40,587 nucleotides of DNA. Source: Chitinophagales bacterium (GTDB taxonomy: Bacteria; Bacteroidota; Bacteroidia; Chitinophagales; Chitinophagaceae). The DNA lies in the NCBI GenBank assembly GCA_017303455.1, contig JAFLBM010000008.1, positions 1 through 40,587 on the forward strand. The letters run 5' to 3'. The notes beneath the pieces are model-generated. The model ran no database searches and was not told the DNA's origin. It saw only the letters and a list, made by a program, of their open reading frames with translations. Made by a program: the position numbers and the translations under genes. Of the stretch, positions 17,701-25,634 are shown in pieces. Every line of letters begins with the position of its first letter. The stretch's first letter is position 1.

Positions 17701-17834
17701 TTGCCAACGGGCTGGAAAATATGAAAAAAAGAACGGGTGAAATTTTGGGTGCCATCCGGATAGAAAACAAGAATGGAACGGAAGTCAGTATCACTGTTGA
17801 TCCCGGCATCCAACAAAATACCTATGGGCAGTGA
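14787..17834 (+). CDS. Beta-propeller (two-component regulator propeller) sensor histidine kinase (HK4)
   Basis: A 1015-residue sensor kinase. Signal peptide (1-18), then a large periplasmic region of regulator-propeller repeats, seen as recurring units such as QDFRGFIWVGTREGLSRYDG, DRDKNEWIGSTNGISKLN and FDKHNRLWIGTLKGLSCL, together forming beta-propellers. A Y_Y_Y domain follows (NNLQFRFIGLDINSGNDIEYSYRL). One membrane helix (WWWKFLLVTVAAAVVWFII, about 770-790), then HisKA_3 with His822 in DMHDDFGASLSRIKFL and a HATPase domain (KEALHNVVKHAHA, IRDNGRGFDPQ). The class resembles Bacteroides polysaccharide-sensing regulators but lacks a fused receiver, using the separate regulator just downstream. 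The start follows the terminator at 14734. Confidence 0.94.
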   Translation: MRWSFAFLFLILCFTGKTQSSSFTFTNYTIANGLADNAVNCITQDFRGFIWVGTREGLSRYDGTSFKNFFTRKNDSTALPGNTIGSLIEYKPGYLLMTCASQVVSMNTMTGEFHQLWQFRNKVIYFIRPLGNQSFTVNRIDSSFVINAQLQITDTIVPPFSTKGGVPRIVSLNNNNWLVGTPWQYFIYNTDSKKYTLFLGEKDMPDREKMLEFQYYDEKKGHLYFSNYFEGLYRYSATGVLLQHWKAGHGLADIEDGNIAFVLRKSDSTFWVGAAEGGGLSILNTRTNLFTRVKSDDNYSSLVSNSLTFNFTDRDKNEWIGSTNGISKLNISTSGIKSWRNEFRELVKNNTLLGITKGKDQHIYTPVFNSNIVYRINNRNDRVSLLNRAKMPANWCMNPFGNDLVFSGGTAVTKFNPLTGQYTKTDFLKKYFPLSDIIILAFKHSNGDEWYSGNNGGGFIRITKEGSVYQYKKDGPRGNFSVSYYSVHAEDKKGDLWFGVNKSSRLLHWNKEADYFTEVAFDTVKGLNETNLAGITDLLIDNDNNIWIAFDGTGVGRYNPVNRTATHYTIQNGLPTNYVYALRFDKHNRLWIGTLKGLSCLLVNENKFINFSKEDGLPADYFSERCIYYDSSANHLWIGSRTTLMRFNPDLLLRNTRKTIPIYLDEVMVNGRQYYTDSSGKTSFSPSGNNLQFRFIGLDINSGNDIEYSYRLTGADQDWIYNSNITTASYANLAPGKYAFTVRARHKGDNEWSMMQTPFAFSIQTPWTKTWWWKFLLVTVAAAVVWFIIRSYYLRKLEHQKAVLEKKQAIEKERTRIATDMHDDFGASLSRIKFLSEKIQLQKNEDLKMNEDLGKISAYSDEMAEKMGEIVWALNQRYDSSGDLVSFCRSYASEYLEDKNIKLSFSSNMVKDIKINGEIRRNIFLVMKEALHNVVKHAHATAVSITIDCDKELKVRIRDNGRGFDPQAVRPFANGLENMKKRTGEILGAIRIENKNGTEVSITVDPGIQQNTYGQ

Positions 17835-17859
17835 TGCATCCAACACTAACTTTGTGCTA

Positions 17860-18504
17860 ATGGCGAAGATCAAGGTAGTTATTGTAGAAGACCTGGCAGA
17901 AGTAGCAGAAGGATTGACTGCATTCATTCAGCAGGATGAAGCCCTGCAATTACTGGCAACTTACCGTACTGCGGAAGCGGCCGTACTGGAACTGCCTTTA
18001 TTGAAACCCGATATTGTGATCATGGACATCAATCTTCCCGGCATGACGGGTATTGAATGTGTGCGAAAAGTAAAAGTGCTGGAGCCATCCATACAGTTCA
18101 TGATGTTCACTGTATACGAAAACAATGACCAGGTATTTGAAGCCCTGAAAGCCGGTGCCAGCGGTTATTTACTGAAAAAAACCCCTCCCTTTCAAATTAT
18201 AGAATCCATCAAAGAGTTACAGCAAGGTGGTTCCCCGATGAGTGCCTCTATTGCCCGTAAACTGGTTACTTTATTTGTAGATCAGCATACCGTTAAAGCA
18301 ACACCCGAAGCCGCCGTTTTAACACCCCGGGAAAAAGAAGTGCTGAATCTCATTGCCAAAGGGTTATTATACAAAGAAATTGCAGAACAACTCGGCATCA
18401 GCTTCCATACCGTCCGTCAGCATATTGGCAAGATCTACGAAAAATTACATGTGCAGAACAAGACCGAAGCAATCAATAAAGTTTTTGGCAACCGGGTTCA
18501 ATAA
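17860..18504 (+). CDS. NarL/LuxR-type response regulator (RR1), partner of the propeller kinase
   Basis: A 214-residue response regulator. Receiver domain with acidic pocket (VVIVEDLAEV), phospho-acceptor Asp56 in DIVIMDINLPGMTG, and the conserved Lys in GYLLKKTPP. A linker leads to a LuxR-type helix-turn-helix, LTPREKEVLNLIAKGL then YKEIAEQLGISFHTVRQHIGKIY. ATG at 17860 gives a standard N-terminus and lies 25 bases after the kinase stop; an ATG at 17824 overlapping the kinase would add 12 non-conserved residues. Its recognition helix differs from those of the other two regulators here, so its DNA target may differ. Confidence 0.95.
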   Translation: MAKIKVVIVEDLAEVAEGLTAFIQQDEALQLLATYRTAEAAVLELPLLKPDIVIMDINLPGMTGIECVRKVKVLEPSIQFMMFTVYENNDQVFEALKAGASGYLLKKTPPFQIIESIKELQQGGSPMSASIARKLVTLFVDQHTVKATPEAAVLTPREKEVLNLIAKGLLYKEIAEQLGISFHTVRQHIGKIYEKLHVQNKTEAINKVFGNRVQ

Positions 18505-18532
18505 GCCTTTCTTCTCATATCCTCCCCTTTTC

Positions 18533-18581
18533 ATAGGTCGTTTTACCTATTTCCATGCCGCAGGAGTCTGGTTAATTTCAG
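18533..18581 (+). promoter_or_regulatory. Operator-promoter module (b), divergent version
   Basis: An 18-bp palindrome ATAGGTCGTTTTACCTAT (18533-18550) with the same 6-6-6 layout, 22 bases, then TAATTTCAG (18573-18581) as a -7 candidate before the ATG at 18597. The arm sequence differs from the other copies, so this may answer another regulator, perhaps RR1 encoded just upstream. A CTCCCCTTTTC stretch at 18522 resembles the satellite site. Confidence 0.4.
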
Positions 18582-18596
18582 GTTTCAAATTGTTAC

Positions 18597-19082
18597 ATGA
18601 GATATTCATTCATCATCTTATTCCTTTTCACACTGATATCCCCTTTTTTCAATAAGGTACAAGCGCAATCCCAGCCACATCTCCCAACACAATTACCCAA
18701 ACATGAACTGGGTAAGCCGGTTACCACTGCTAAAGTATTTTCTGCTGTGGTCGGTAAATGGAAAGGCACCCGGCTGACTCAAAACTCTGCCAGTGTAACA
18801 GTAGACTCCTTATTCTTCGAGTTTAAAAAAGACGGTACCGTTAATTTCCGGCACCAACGGTTTGAGCATAACCCTGCCAGGGCAGGCACCTATAGTTTCA
18901 TTAAAAACGTACTCATCGCAGACATTTACCTGTTCCCTTTTAAACACCGGTTTGAAGGAACTTATGACAGGGCCACCGGGAAAATTACCGGCACTTTTTC
19001 AGAGGTAAGGGAGAGAGACCCGAATGCACCACCCTATTATGCGCCGGGAACAGAGAGCGGAAGTTTTTCAATTACGAAATAA
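18597..19082 (+). CDS. Exported lipocalin-like (GxW) protein
   Basis: A 161-residue exported protein. The signal peptide covers residues 1-24 (ends VQAQS). After a Pro/His-rich tether, the mature part opens with AVVGKWKGTRLTQNSASVTV, the GxW start of small lipocalin-like barrels, and continues with strands such as LFFEFKKDGTVNFRHQRFE, AGTYSFIKNVLIADIYL and FEGTYDRATGKITGTFSEV. Ligand unknown. It follows the RR1 gene by 92 bases with a promoter candidate between, and its stop codon directly abuts the next operator module. Confidence 0.75.
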   Translation: MRYSFIILFLFTLISPFFNKVQAQSQPHLPTQLPKHELGKPVTTAKVFSAVVGKWKGTRLTQNSASVTVDSLFFEFKKDGTVNFRHQRFEHNPARAGTYSFIKNVLIADIYLFPFKHRFEGTYDRATGKITGTFSEVRERDPNAPPYYAPGTESGSFSITK

Positions 19083-19131
19083 ATCCTGTTTTTCAGGGAG
19101 AGTATATACTACTGGTTATTGACATTTTTAC
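19083..19131 (+). promoter_or_regulatory. Operator-promoter module (c)
   Basis: ATCCTGTTTTTCAGGGAG (19083-19100), beginning immediately after the preceding stop codon, 22 bases, then CATTTTTAC (19123-19131). The next gene starts at 19278, so the leader would be about 140 bases, longer than at the other copies, and contains a possible gene remnant. Confidence 0.65.
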
Positions 19132-19202
19132 ATCCATCAAATCAGTTTCTGGCAAAAGCAGTGCAAGAGCCGGGAATTACAGGTAAATACAAGGGCAACT
19201 GA
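19119..19202 (+). pseudogene. Possible remnant of a GxW-type exported protein
   Basis: A short open frame without ATG ends at a TGA at 19200-19202 and reads VQEPGITGKYKGN at its end. GITGKYKG closely resembles the GITGTWKG start of the lipocalin-like domain in the protein at 13438. It may be the scar of a deleted gene between promoter and present gene, or chance. Confidence 0.25.
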
Positions 19203-19277
19203 ATAATAAGAAGTAGTAATTCACGGTTGATTAACGCTATAAATAATTTAGTTTTTGATACATTTTTAATCCATCGA

Positions 19278-21125
19278 ATGAAAAAAATACCTTTTATACT
19301 AACATTTTGCTGTTACTCGTTTATCAGTAATGCTCAAACTAACAACACAATTCCCCCCTCCTCCGGACAAAGAATAGGCGTTCATATACAAACTGAAATT
19401 GGCCCGGGAGAACAGTTTGTTTTTTCAGCCGGCGAAAGCAAACAAATAACTATCACGGAGCCCAACAAGACAGTTTATTTTCCGGGCAGTTTTCCACCAG
19501 GAAGCACTTACACTATTACACAATTATCAGGGCCCCGGACCTGCGAAACAGGCACTGTAAATTTGACTGGTATTGTACAAAATGAAGACATTATCATCTA
19601 CAGGGGGTGCGGTGATGTACCGGGGTATTCAACACTCCGTTGCCAGCTTAAAGCACCTGCTGGAACGGTGGTTGTTCTGCAAAATAACGGGAAAGATGAT
19701 ATTACTGTTAAAACCGACAGCACTGGATTTTGCAATTTCAGTTTCCGTAACCTGCCTGATAGCTCTCAACATAATGTAACCGTAAAATCAGCCCCGGCTG
19801 GTATGATCTTCACAATTAAAGGAACCCCGGGATATGCGTCCTCCAATTCACGTATCATCATCAAAGGAGAATTTGGATATGATCTTATAAGCCGCGGCAA
19901 CAATGATTCTATATACGGAACTTTCTTTGAGAGCTGGGATCCCGGAGTTATTAAAGAGCTGGATGATAATGGGAGATATGTTGTTTTTGTTTCGCAGGCA
20001 CAGGGCCTTTGCGGTTCAACCGGGAAATACAGGCAAGTGTACTGGCGGGACCGGCTTACCAATAAAACCTTAATGATCAGCAGAGCCCCGGATGGAACGG
20101 AGGGTAATGGTAATAGTTTTGCCCCTGTGATTTCTGTTGGCTCAATGTATGTCGCATTTGAATCTTATGCTGACAATCTTGTACCTGGTGATCTGAATGC
20201 AGTTAGAGATGTTTTTTTATGGAGAAGAACAATTGAAGGTGGAGAGGTAGAAAGGGTAAGTGTTGGCCCTGCCGGTGCAGAGGCAAATGGAGAAAGTTTT
20301 GAACCATCAGTCTCTGGCATGGGTGGCCATGTTGCGTTTTCATCTTCCGCTACAAATCTTACAGAAAGCCCGATTGAGGTTTCGGGAGTGAATGTATACT
20401 TATGGCAGCGAAACAAAACACCCATACTCATTAGTAAAGACTATAAGACCGGTAAAGGAGTAGGTGGGTCAAAGCCCTCAATAGATATGAACGGCTATAA
20501 AATCGCTTTTTGTTCTTATGCCCATACATTAGTACCGGATGACAACAATAATTTATGGGATATCTTTTTGTATGAAAGGAATACCAATCTTGCTGATCTC
20601 CCCCTGCGCCGCATTACCATGGCCTATAATGGCGGGGAAAGAAACCAGGGTGACGAAAGTTCCAGCAGGGTGGTTACTCCCACCATCTCCGGAGATGGAA
20701 AGAGTATTGCGTATTCCACCACGGCTTCCAATCTGGTACCCGGCGATAATAATAAAGTACAGGATGTTTTTATTTATGATACGGAAACAAACAACACTGT
20801 CCGTGTCAGCGTAGACAGTAATGGTATAGAAGGTAATAACAGCAGTCCGTATGGGCAGGGAGAAACAATTGCACTGTCATATGACGGACGGATAGCAGCA
20901 TTCACTACAAAAGCTTCGAATTTTGATACCCCGGCCGGTAATGTTGTTATGTATAACCTGGATACAAAGAAAATGACACCCGTAACAACTATAACAGGCG
21001 GATATGTATCTGCACCATCTATTTCGAGAAAAGGAAGTTATGTCGTATTTGGGTGCAGCCTGCCTTTGGATGGAAGGTTTACCTCTTCAGGACTCTTTTC
21101 CAGGTATATGGGAGAAAATCAATAA
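19278..21125 (+). CDS. Exported WD40/TolB-like beta-propeller protein
   Basis: A 615-residue exported protein with signal peptide (1-18, ends FISNAQT). The N-terminal 200 residues form beta-rich domains, including a carboxypeptidase-regulatory-like stretch (CQLKAPAGTVVVLQNNGKDD, TDSTGFCNFSFRNLPDSSQH). Residues from about 215 are repeating blades of the PD40 kind, recognised by units such as YADNLVPGDLNAVRDVFLW, AHTLVPDDNNNLWDIFLYE and ASNLVPGDNNKVQDVFIYD, each preceded by a small-residue strand (VAFESY, KIAFCSY, SIAYSTT). Such propellers bind proteins or sugars at the surface. Start 19278 opens the signal peptide. It heads a probable operon with the next two genes and sits behind module (c). 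Confidence 0.8.
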   Translation: MKKIPFILTFCCYSFISNAQTNNTIPPSSGQRIGVHIQTEIGPGEQFVFSAGESKQITITEPNKTVYFPGSFPPGSTYTITQLSGPRTCETGTVNLTGIVQNEDIIIYRGCGDVPGYSTLRCQLKAPAGTVVVLQNNGKDDITVKTDSTGFCNFSFRNLPDSSQHNVTVKSAPAGMIFTIKGTPGYASSNSRIIIKGEFGYDLISRGNNDSIYGTFFESWDPGVIKELDDNGRYVVFVSQAQGLCGSTGKYRQVYWRDRLTNKTLMISRAPDGTEGNGNSFAPVISVGSMYVAFESYADNLVPGDLNAVRDVFLWRRTIEGGEVERVSVGPAGAEANGESFEPSVSGMGGHVAFSSSATNLTESPIEVSGVNVYLWQRNKTPILISKDYKTGKGVGGSKPSIDMNGYKIAFCSYAHTLVPDDNNNLWDIFLYERNTNLADLPLRRITMAYNGGERNQGDESSSRVVTPTISGDGKSIAYSTTASNLVPGDNNKVQDVFIYDTETNNTVRVSVDSNGIEGNNSSPYGQGETIALSYDGRIAAFTTKASNFDTPAGNVVMYNLDTKKMTPVTTITGGYVSAPSISRKGSYVVFGCSLPLDGRFTSSGLFSRYMGENQ

Positions 21126-21149
21126 TCATTATAAAAGCGAAAAAATACA

Positions 21150-22178
21150 ATGAAAAAAAGGTACATCTTTATCAGCATCATCACTGCCACTGTTATTACA
21201 ACAGCATTTAAAATGGCCGATGATATCATCACACGGCTGGGTATGCAGCAGGAAACTGCCCGGTATTATTTTATTAATAACCTGGTTGGGCGTTTCGACA
21301 ATGGTCCGATGGAACTAGGATCTGAGGGCGGTGACCCCAACTCTGTTTACAACCAGTTGAAATCATTCCGGTTGCCCTATGCCAGAACATTAAAAAATGT
21401 TATCGAAGGTGATAAGGCAGCCGCAGCTGCAGAAATGTGTGACTACGTGAAAAATTATGTAAACAGCGGGGAATTTATAGAAAATTACAACAATGCACGG
21501 TCTGCAGCCATGCCCCTGACTGACAGGGGATCAACCCTTGCAGATCTCAGGAAAAATAAGATCGTCTTCGAAAAGAACATCAACAATTATAAAACAGATA
21601 CGAAATATGTGGCTGAACAGCAAAAACTGATGGAGGAGAACCAAAAGAGGATGGATGCTTTGATAGAAGCTGCGAAAAAACCTTTCCCGGGCAAAGAGGC
21701 GTGGGAAAAGGCATATCCTGCCGATCCTTCCGGTATTCTCAAGAAAAGATTGCAGGAGTACCTGCAACTGGCAGCTACGGTTGATTTTGCAGCTAAGCTT
21801 ACAGAGCCCGATAAATACAAGATCAAAAAATTTGTAAACCCTGTGTATGAAAAGAAAAGTCTGAAGTGGAAAGCGATTTACCGTGCGGGCAAAGAAGTAA
21901 ATGATGTGGTAACTGCTTTTGTAAAAGAATGGCTGAAAGGAGAAATAATTGCTAAAGAAAAAACAAAAATGGCCGGCAACCCGGCGACACCCTCTAAATC
22001 AGAAAATGCTGCCCCCACTAAACCTGCTGCCACCACAACTAACGGCAGTGCAACAACAACGACTCCGGCTGCTACTACTACACCTGCTGAAACCGGGCCG
22101 GCTGCAACAACACCGGCGACAAAAAAAACAGGAGCTAAAAAATTAAAAGATAAACTGAGGTCGATTATTAAAAACTAA
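21150..22178 (+). CDS. Lys-rich helical protein with Thr/Pro/Ala tail, exported or membrane-anchored
   Basis: A 342-residue protein of no family I recognise. Residues 1-20 form a signal peptide or anchor (MKKRYIFISIITATVITTAF). The body (about 25-270) is charged and largely helical, with long Lys/Glu stretches such as NKIVFEKNINNYKTDTKY and EQQKLMEENQKRMDALIE. Residues about 275-325 are low-complexity Thr/Ala/Pro, like a flexible spacer, followed by a basic tail KKLKDKLRSIIKN. It lies 24 bases after the propeller-protein gene, so co-transcription is likely. Confidence 0.65.
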   Translation: MKKRYIFISIITATVITTAFKMADDIITRLGMQQETARYYFINNLVGRFDNGPMELGSEGGDPNSVYNQLKSFRLPYARTLKNVIEGDKAAAAAEMCDYVKNYVNSGEFIENYNNARSAAMPLTDRGSTLADLRKNKIVFEKNINNYKTDTKYVAEQQKLMEENQKRMDALIEAAKKPFPGKEAWEKAYPADPSGILKKRLQEYLQLAATVDFAAKLTEPDKYKIKKFVNPVYEKKSLKWKAIYRAGKEVNDVVTAFVKEWLKGEIIAKEKTKMAGNPATPSKSENAAPTKPAATTTNGSATTTTPAATTTPAETGPAATTPATKKTGAKKLKDKLRSIIKN

Positions 22179-22220
22179 TAGGTCGACAGGAGCACCTGGA
22201 CCAGGCTAAATGAAAAAACT

Positions 22221-24092
22221 ATGCGGCTGATCATTACTTTATTGTTTTTGATTATAACCAACTGCGCATTTGCTCAAAAGCACAACGAGGCATATGAAAA
22301 TTTGTACATCGGCTGGACTAAAATCTATAAGTATAAAGGTTTTACAAAGCCAATCCAGGTAGATGAAAAAAAATATTCCATTGCGCAGTTGTCCGTCATT
22401 GATTCCTTTGCCAACTGGATGCAGGCAAGTTATAAACCCAAAGGCAGTTTGGGTGATATAAAAAAATATGTAACCCCCCGGAAAAATTTATACCACGAAC
22501 GTTATAATGAAGCGGTGCCCCATAGCTATGGAGCCAATGCCCACAGTTATACTTTTTTGCGGCCAACCAAGGGCAAATGGCAGCCCTATTTAAACTTTGC
22601 CAACAACTGGACCATTGCTGCTAATGAAATCCCTCTTGATAACAGGGAAATTGATTTTAATACCAATCAAACCTGTTTATTTACACTGCCGGGATATGAT
22701 GAACAGTATTTGCAAGAGAACCCCGGTTCAGATGAAGCAAAAACAAGAACGTTATATGCTGTATCATCTCATCCGCTTATAAAGAAATATATCTGCCTCA
22801 ATTTAAAACCCTCAAAAAACCCGGGAGTACACCATCTCGTTATCCTCAGCAAAAATAACAGGCCTCCGTTTTTACAGGTAACCATTGGCGAAGCACTGCA
22901 GTTTGCAGAGGATGCCTTTCCTGTTAAACATGCGGAGCAAAAAAAAACTGCCATTGAACAAAATTCATACGATGCCAATCATTTAAAATCAGCGATGGGA
23001 TCTCTTGACAATAAATTCAGCAATGCAAAAGCTACCATCCCAAAACTCAGAGAAAAGTACAAAAACAGGTTAAATGAAAAAGCATATCTGAGGGCTAGTT
23101 ATTCCATACAGGATTTAACCAATGGTGCAGATATTTTTGCCAATGGAGACGCAAAATCAGATGGAAATTTTAGTAAAATAAATCCACTTTACAGGGTTGA
23201 CCCCGAAATGCAGGCCAGATGCAGTACTGACAAACCACAATGGATTGTTATAAAATGGTTTGGCGGCTCAATGTATGAGGTGCCCTATAAACACATGCAT
23301 GAATCCATCATTACTAACTTTGATTTTGACTACGTATATAATTTTTTCTTTGACCCTGAAAAAGTAAAAGGCAAACAATATAAGCCGCTTGGCCCGCTGG
23401 AGCGGGAAGAAAAAACTGTCACTACTGAGAAATCATCCGCTGCTAATAAAAACGCAAGCGATCCCTCCATTTTCTTTTTTGAAGATTTCTCGGAAAACGA
23501 AACCGGTCAAAAACCACTGGGCTGGAAAGCCAGCATGAATAGTAATGCTCAATACCCGCAGGTTACATCAGTAAAAAACAGGGAAGGTAAATGGCTCGGG
23601 TTCATTGGTCACAGCCCTGTTACACCGCAGAAAATCAATTACCCGCTGCCGCAGGATTTTGAATTGAGTTTTGATTTAGCAGTGCCCAAAGATATTTCCT
23701 GGGGAGCCAAAGCATTTGTACTCTATCTGGGAACAGCAAAAAACTATGTGGAGAACGGGCCTTGTATTAATCTGCGGATCAGAGCCGGTTACTCCGGCAG
23801 GCCGGGCGAAACCTCGCTTGAATGTAAATTCGGCAGCGGCTATCCGGTAAATGTAAAACCCTATTATGATGCAACGGGATTTTCCAACGATAAAGAAATT
23901 AATAAAGTAACTATCAGACTTAAGAAAAAAGGCGAATCAGTAGAATATTATATTGATGAAACTAAAATTGCAGATATAGCCAAAGCAGTACCGCCGGGCA
24001 CTTTGTTCCACTGGCTCCAGCTATCACACAGCAGCAGTGATGCTGATAATCAAAAATATTTCATTACCAATTTTAAAATCTTAAAAGGTTAG
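22221..24092 (+). CDS. Large exported protein with C-terminal concanavalin/LamG-like domain
   Basis: A 623-residue exported protein (signal peptide 1-18, ends NCAFAQK). The N-terminal 400 residues match nothing I know; they contain SYGANAHSYTFLRPTKGKW and a helical Lys-rich central part. A Ser/Ala/Asn linker near 405-413 precedes a C-terminal region starting SIFFFEDFSENETGQKPLGW, with LPQDFELSFDLAVPKDI and VTIRLKKKGESVEYYIDE, the layout of a jelly-roll that binds sugars or proteins (inferred). It follows the previous gene by 42 bases and is followed by operator module (d). Confidence 0.7.
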   Translation: MRLIITLLFLIITNCAFAQKHNEAYENLYIGWTKIYKYKGFTKPIQVDEKKYSIAQLSVIDSFANWMQASYKPKGSLGDIKKYVTPRKNLYHERYNEAVPHSYGANAHSYTFLRPTKGKWQPYLNFANNWTIAANEIPLDNREIDFNTNQTCLFTLPGYDEQYLQENPGSDEAKTRTLYAVSSHPLIKKYICLNLKPSKNPGVHHLVILSKNNRPPFLQVTIGEALQFAEDAFPVKHAEQKKTAIEQNSYDANHLKSAMGSLDNKFSNAKATIPKLREKYKNRLNEKAYLRASYSIQDLTNGADIFANGDAKSDGNFSKINPLYRVDPEMQARCSTDKPQWIVIKWFGGSMYEVPYKHMHESIITNFDFDYVYNFFFDPEKVKGKQYKPLGPLEREEKTVTTEKSSAANKNASDPSIFFFEDFSENETGQKPLGWKASMNSNAQYPQVTSVKNREGKWLGFIGHSPVTPQKINYPLPQDFELSFDLAVPKDISWGAKAFVLYLGTAKNYVENGPCINLRIRAGYSGRPGETSLECKFGSGYPVNVKPYYDATGFSNDKEINKVTIRLKKKGESVEYYIDETKIADIAKAVPPGTLFHWLQLSHSSSDADNQKYFITNFKILKG

Positions 24093-24123
24093 ACTATGAA
24101 ACATGCCGATTCTTTAATTAAAT

Positions 24124-24172
24124 ATCCTGCTTTTAAGGGATTGCTATGCTGCCTTGGATGTCGCAACTTTAA
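24124..24172 (+). promoter_or_regulatory. Operator-promoter module (d)
   Basis: ATCCTGCTTTTAAGGGAT (24124-24141) followed by TG, so a TTG (-33) overlaps its right edge; 22 bases later comes CAACTTTAA (24164-24172). The ATG of the downstream gene is at 24206, giving a short leader. Confidence 0.7.
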
Positions 24173-24205
24173 AGTAAGAATTAAGTAAGTAATACAATTT
24201 AGTAT

Positions 24206-25579
24206 ATGAAACAATTATTATTACTAATGCTGCTTGTTGCCTGTTCGGTGGCTTTCTCGCAGCAACAGACCTTTGATATTGCTACCTATAGCCTACCCAA
24301 AGGATGGCAAAAAGAAACAACAGCTTCGGCAGTACTGCTTTCCAGGGAAGATCCCGGAAAGGATATCTATTGTTTCATGCAGTTGTATAAGTCCTTACCC
24401 GGTGCTGCTGATTCTAAAGCCAATTTTGATGATGCCTGGGAAACCATTGTAAAGAAAGCTGTAACAATAGCATCCCCGCCCGAAATGCAGCCTGCTGCTA
24501 CTGACAATGGCTGGGAGATACAAAGTGGCTATGCCCTGTATGAGAGCGACGACACCAAAGGTATTGCCATGCTGATCACATCCTCATCAAATGGCAAAAT
24601 GGTAAATCTCGTTATACTTACCAACACAGACAGCTATGAAAAAGATATAAGTGCTTTTCTTGAATCCATAAGCCTGAAAACAATACCACAAACAAATGAA
24701 GGAGTTGTTACCAATCCGTCAAAACCTGCACCCGTCAATACAATAGCCAAAACTCAAGGGTTTGCTTTTACTACCACCAATTTTGATGATGGCTGGACCA
24801 GTACAGTTCAGGAAGACTGGGTGGAGGTTAAAAAAGCCGGCCTAAAAGTATTAATCCACTACCCTAACAAACAAGCGGATGAATATAACTCTGTTTTGAT
24901 GGATGGATTGAAAGTCGCCTGGGATATCCTGGTGGCACCAAGGTACAGCAGTGCATCAGGGATGGAATTTAAACCAGTCAGCGGCTGGGAGCCTATTGAG
25001 TATGCAGAAGCCATGATGGTGGAAAAAGTATCAGGGAAAAATGTATTTGTTGTTTTTTTTAAGAAAAACTATAGTAATGGCAGTGGCCGGTACCTCGAAT
25101 TCATAGCCCCCGATAAAGCTACATTCGAGCAACAATTTGGCGTATACCGCCAGGAGTCTTATGGTTGGGAAAAGATGGAAGTGATGGCCTCCTATAATAA
25201 ATTCGCGGTGGCAGCTACTGATCTCACCGGGGTATGGACAAGTAATTTCACCGGCATACAGCAATATGTAAATGCCAATACCGGCGCTAATGCAGGTATG
25301 GATACTCACTCCTCTGCTCAAAATTTTGAATTCTCAGCCAATGGCACTTATAAATGGGACCTGGCTGTTGCCAGTGGTTTTGTTGGAAATATCAAATTCC
25401 AGGGGGTAAAATCCAGCGGTAATTTTAAGCTGCTTAATAACTGGCAAATATATTTCTCTGAAATAGAAAAGAAACCAAAAACCTATAACGCCTTCTTCTC
25501 TTGTATCAAAGGTGCCAGGATATTATGGCTGCAGGATACTGGCTATGGCGACTATAGCGGCTATGGGAAAAAAGATTAA
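24206..25579 (+). CDS. Three-part exported protein, paralogue 1
   Basis: A 457-residue exported protein, signal peptide 1-18 (ends VAFSQQ). It has three regions shared with the genes at 25635, 37572 and 38923. An N-terminal domain of about 140 residues begins FDIATYSLPKGW and includes NFDDAWETIV and NGWEIQSGYALYE. A middle domain is marked by TTNFDDGWTSTVQEDWVEV. A C-terminal lipocalin-like domain begins DLTGVWTSNFTGIQQY and ends near NAFFSCIKGARILWLQD. The family is unknown to me. The repeated GxW start and the signal peptide suggest a periplasmic or surface binding role. It has its own promoter module and leads an operon with the next two genes. Confidence 0.75.
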   Translation: MKQLLLLMLLVACSVAFSQQQTFDIATYSLPKGWQKETTASAVLLSREDPGKDIYCFMQLYKSLPGAADSKANFDDAWETIVKKAVTIASPPEMQPAATDNGWEIQSGYALYESDDTKGIAMLITSSSNGKMVNLVILTNTDSYEKDISAFLESISLKTIPQTNEGVVTNPSKPAPVNTIAKTQGFAFTTTNFDDGWTSTVQEDWVEVKKAGLKVLIHYPNKQADEYNSVLMDGLKVAWDILVAPRYSSASGMEFKPVSGWEPIEYAEAMMVEKVSGKNVFVVFFKKNYSNGSGRYLEFIAPDKATFEQQFGVYRQESYGWEKMEVMASYNKFAVAATDLTGVWTSNFTGIQQYVNANTGANAGMDTHSSAQNFEFSANGTYKWDLAVASGFVGNIKFQGVKSSGNFKLLNNWQIYFSEIEKKPKTYNAFFSCIKGARILWLQDTGYGDYSGYGKKD

Positions 25580-25634
25580 CCCCCGTACCTGCGGATCAAA
25601 TTTTGAACTACACTCATTGGTAAAACAATAACTC

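Noticed and set aside
16845..17927. Long minus-strand open frame (360 codons) opposite the propeller kinase and RR1
   Set aside because: The plus strand encodes clear kinase and receiver motifs here; the minus-strand translation has no domain or normal protein composition.
22010..22130. Possible repeat element in the ACA/CTG-rich stretch
   Set aside because: It encodes the low-complexity Thr/Ala/Pro tail of the protein at 21150 and has no repeat structure beyond that.
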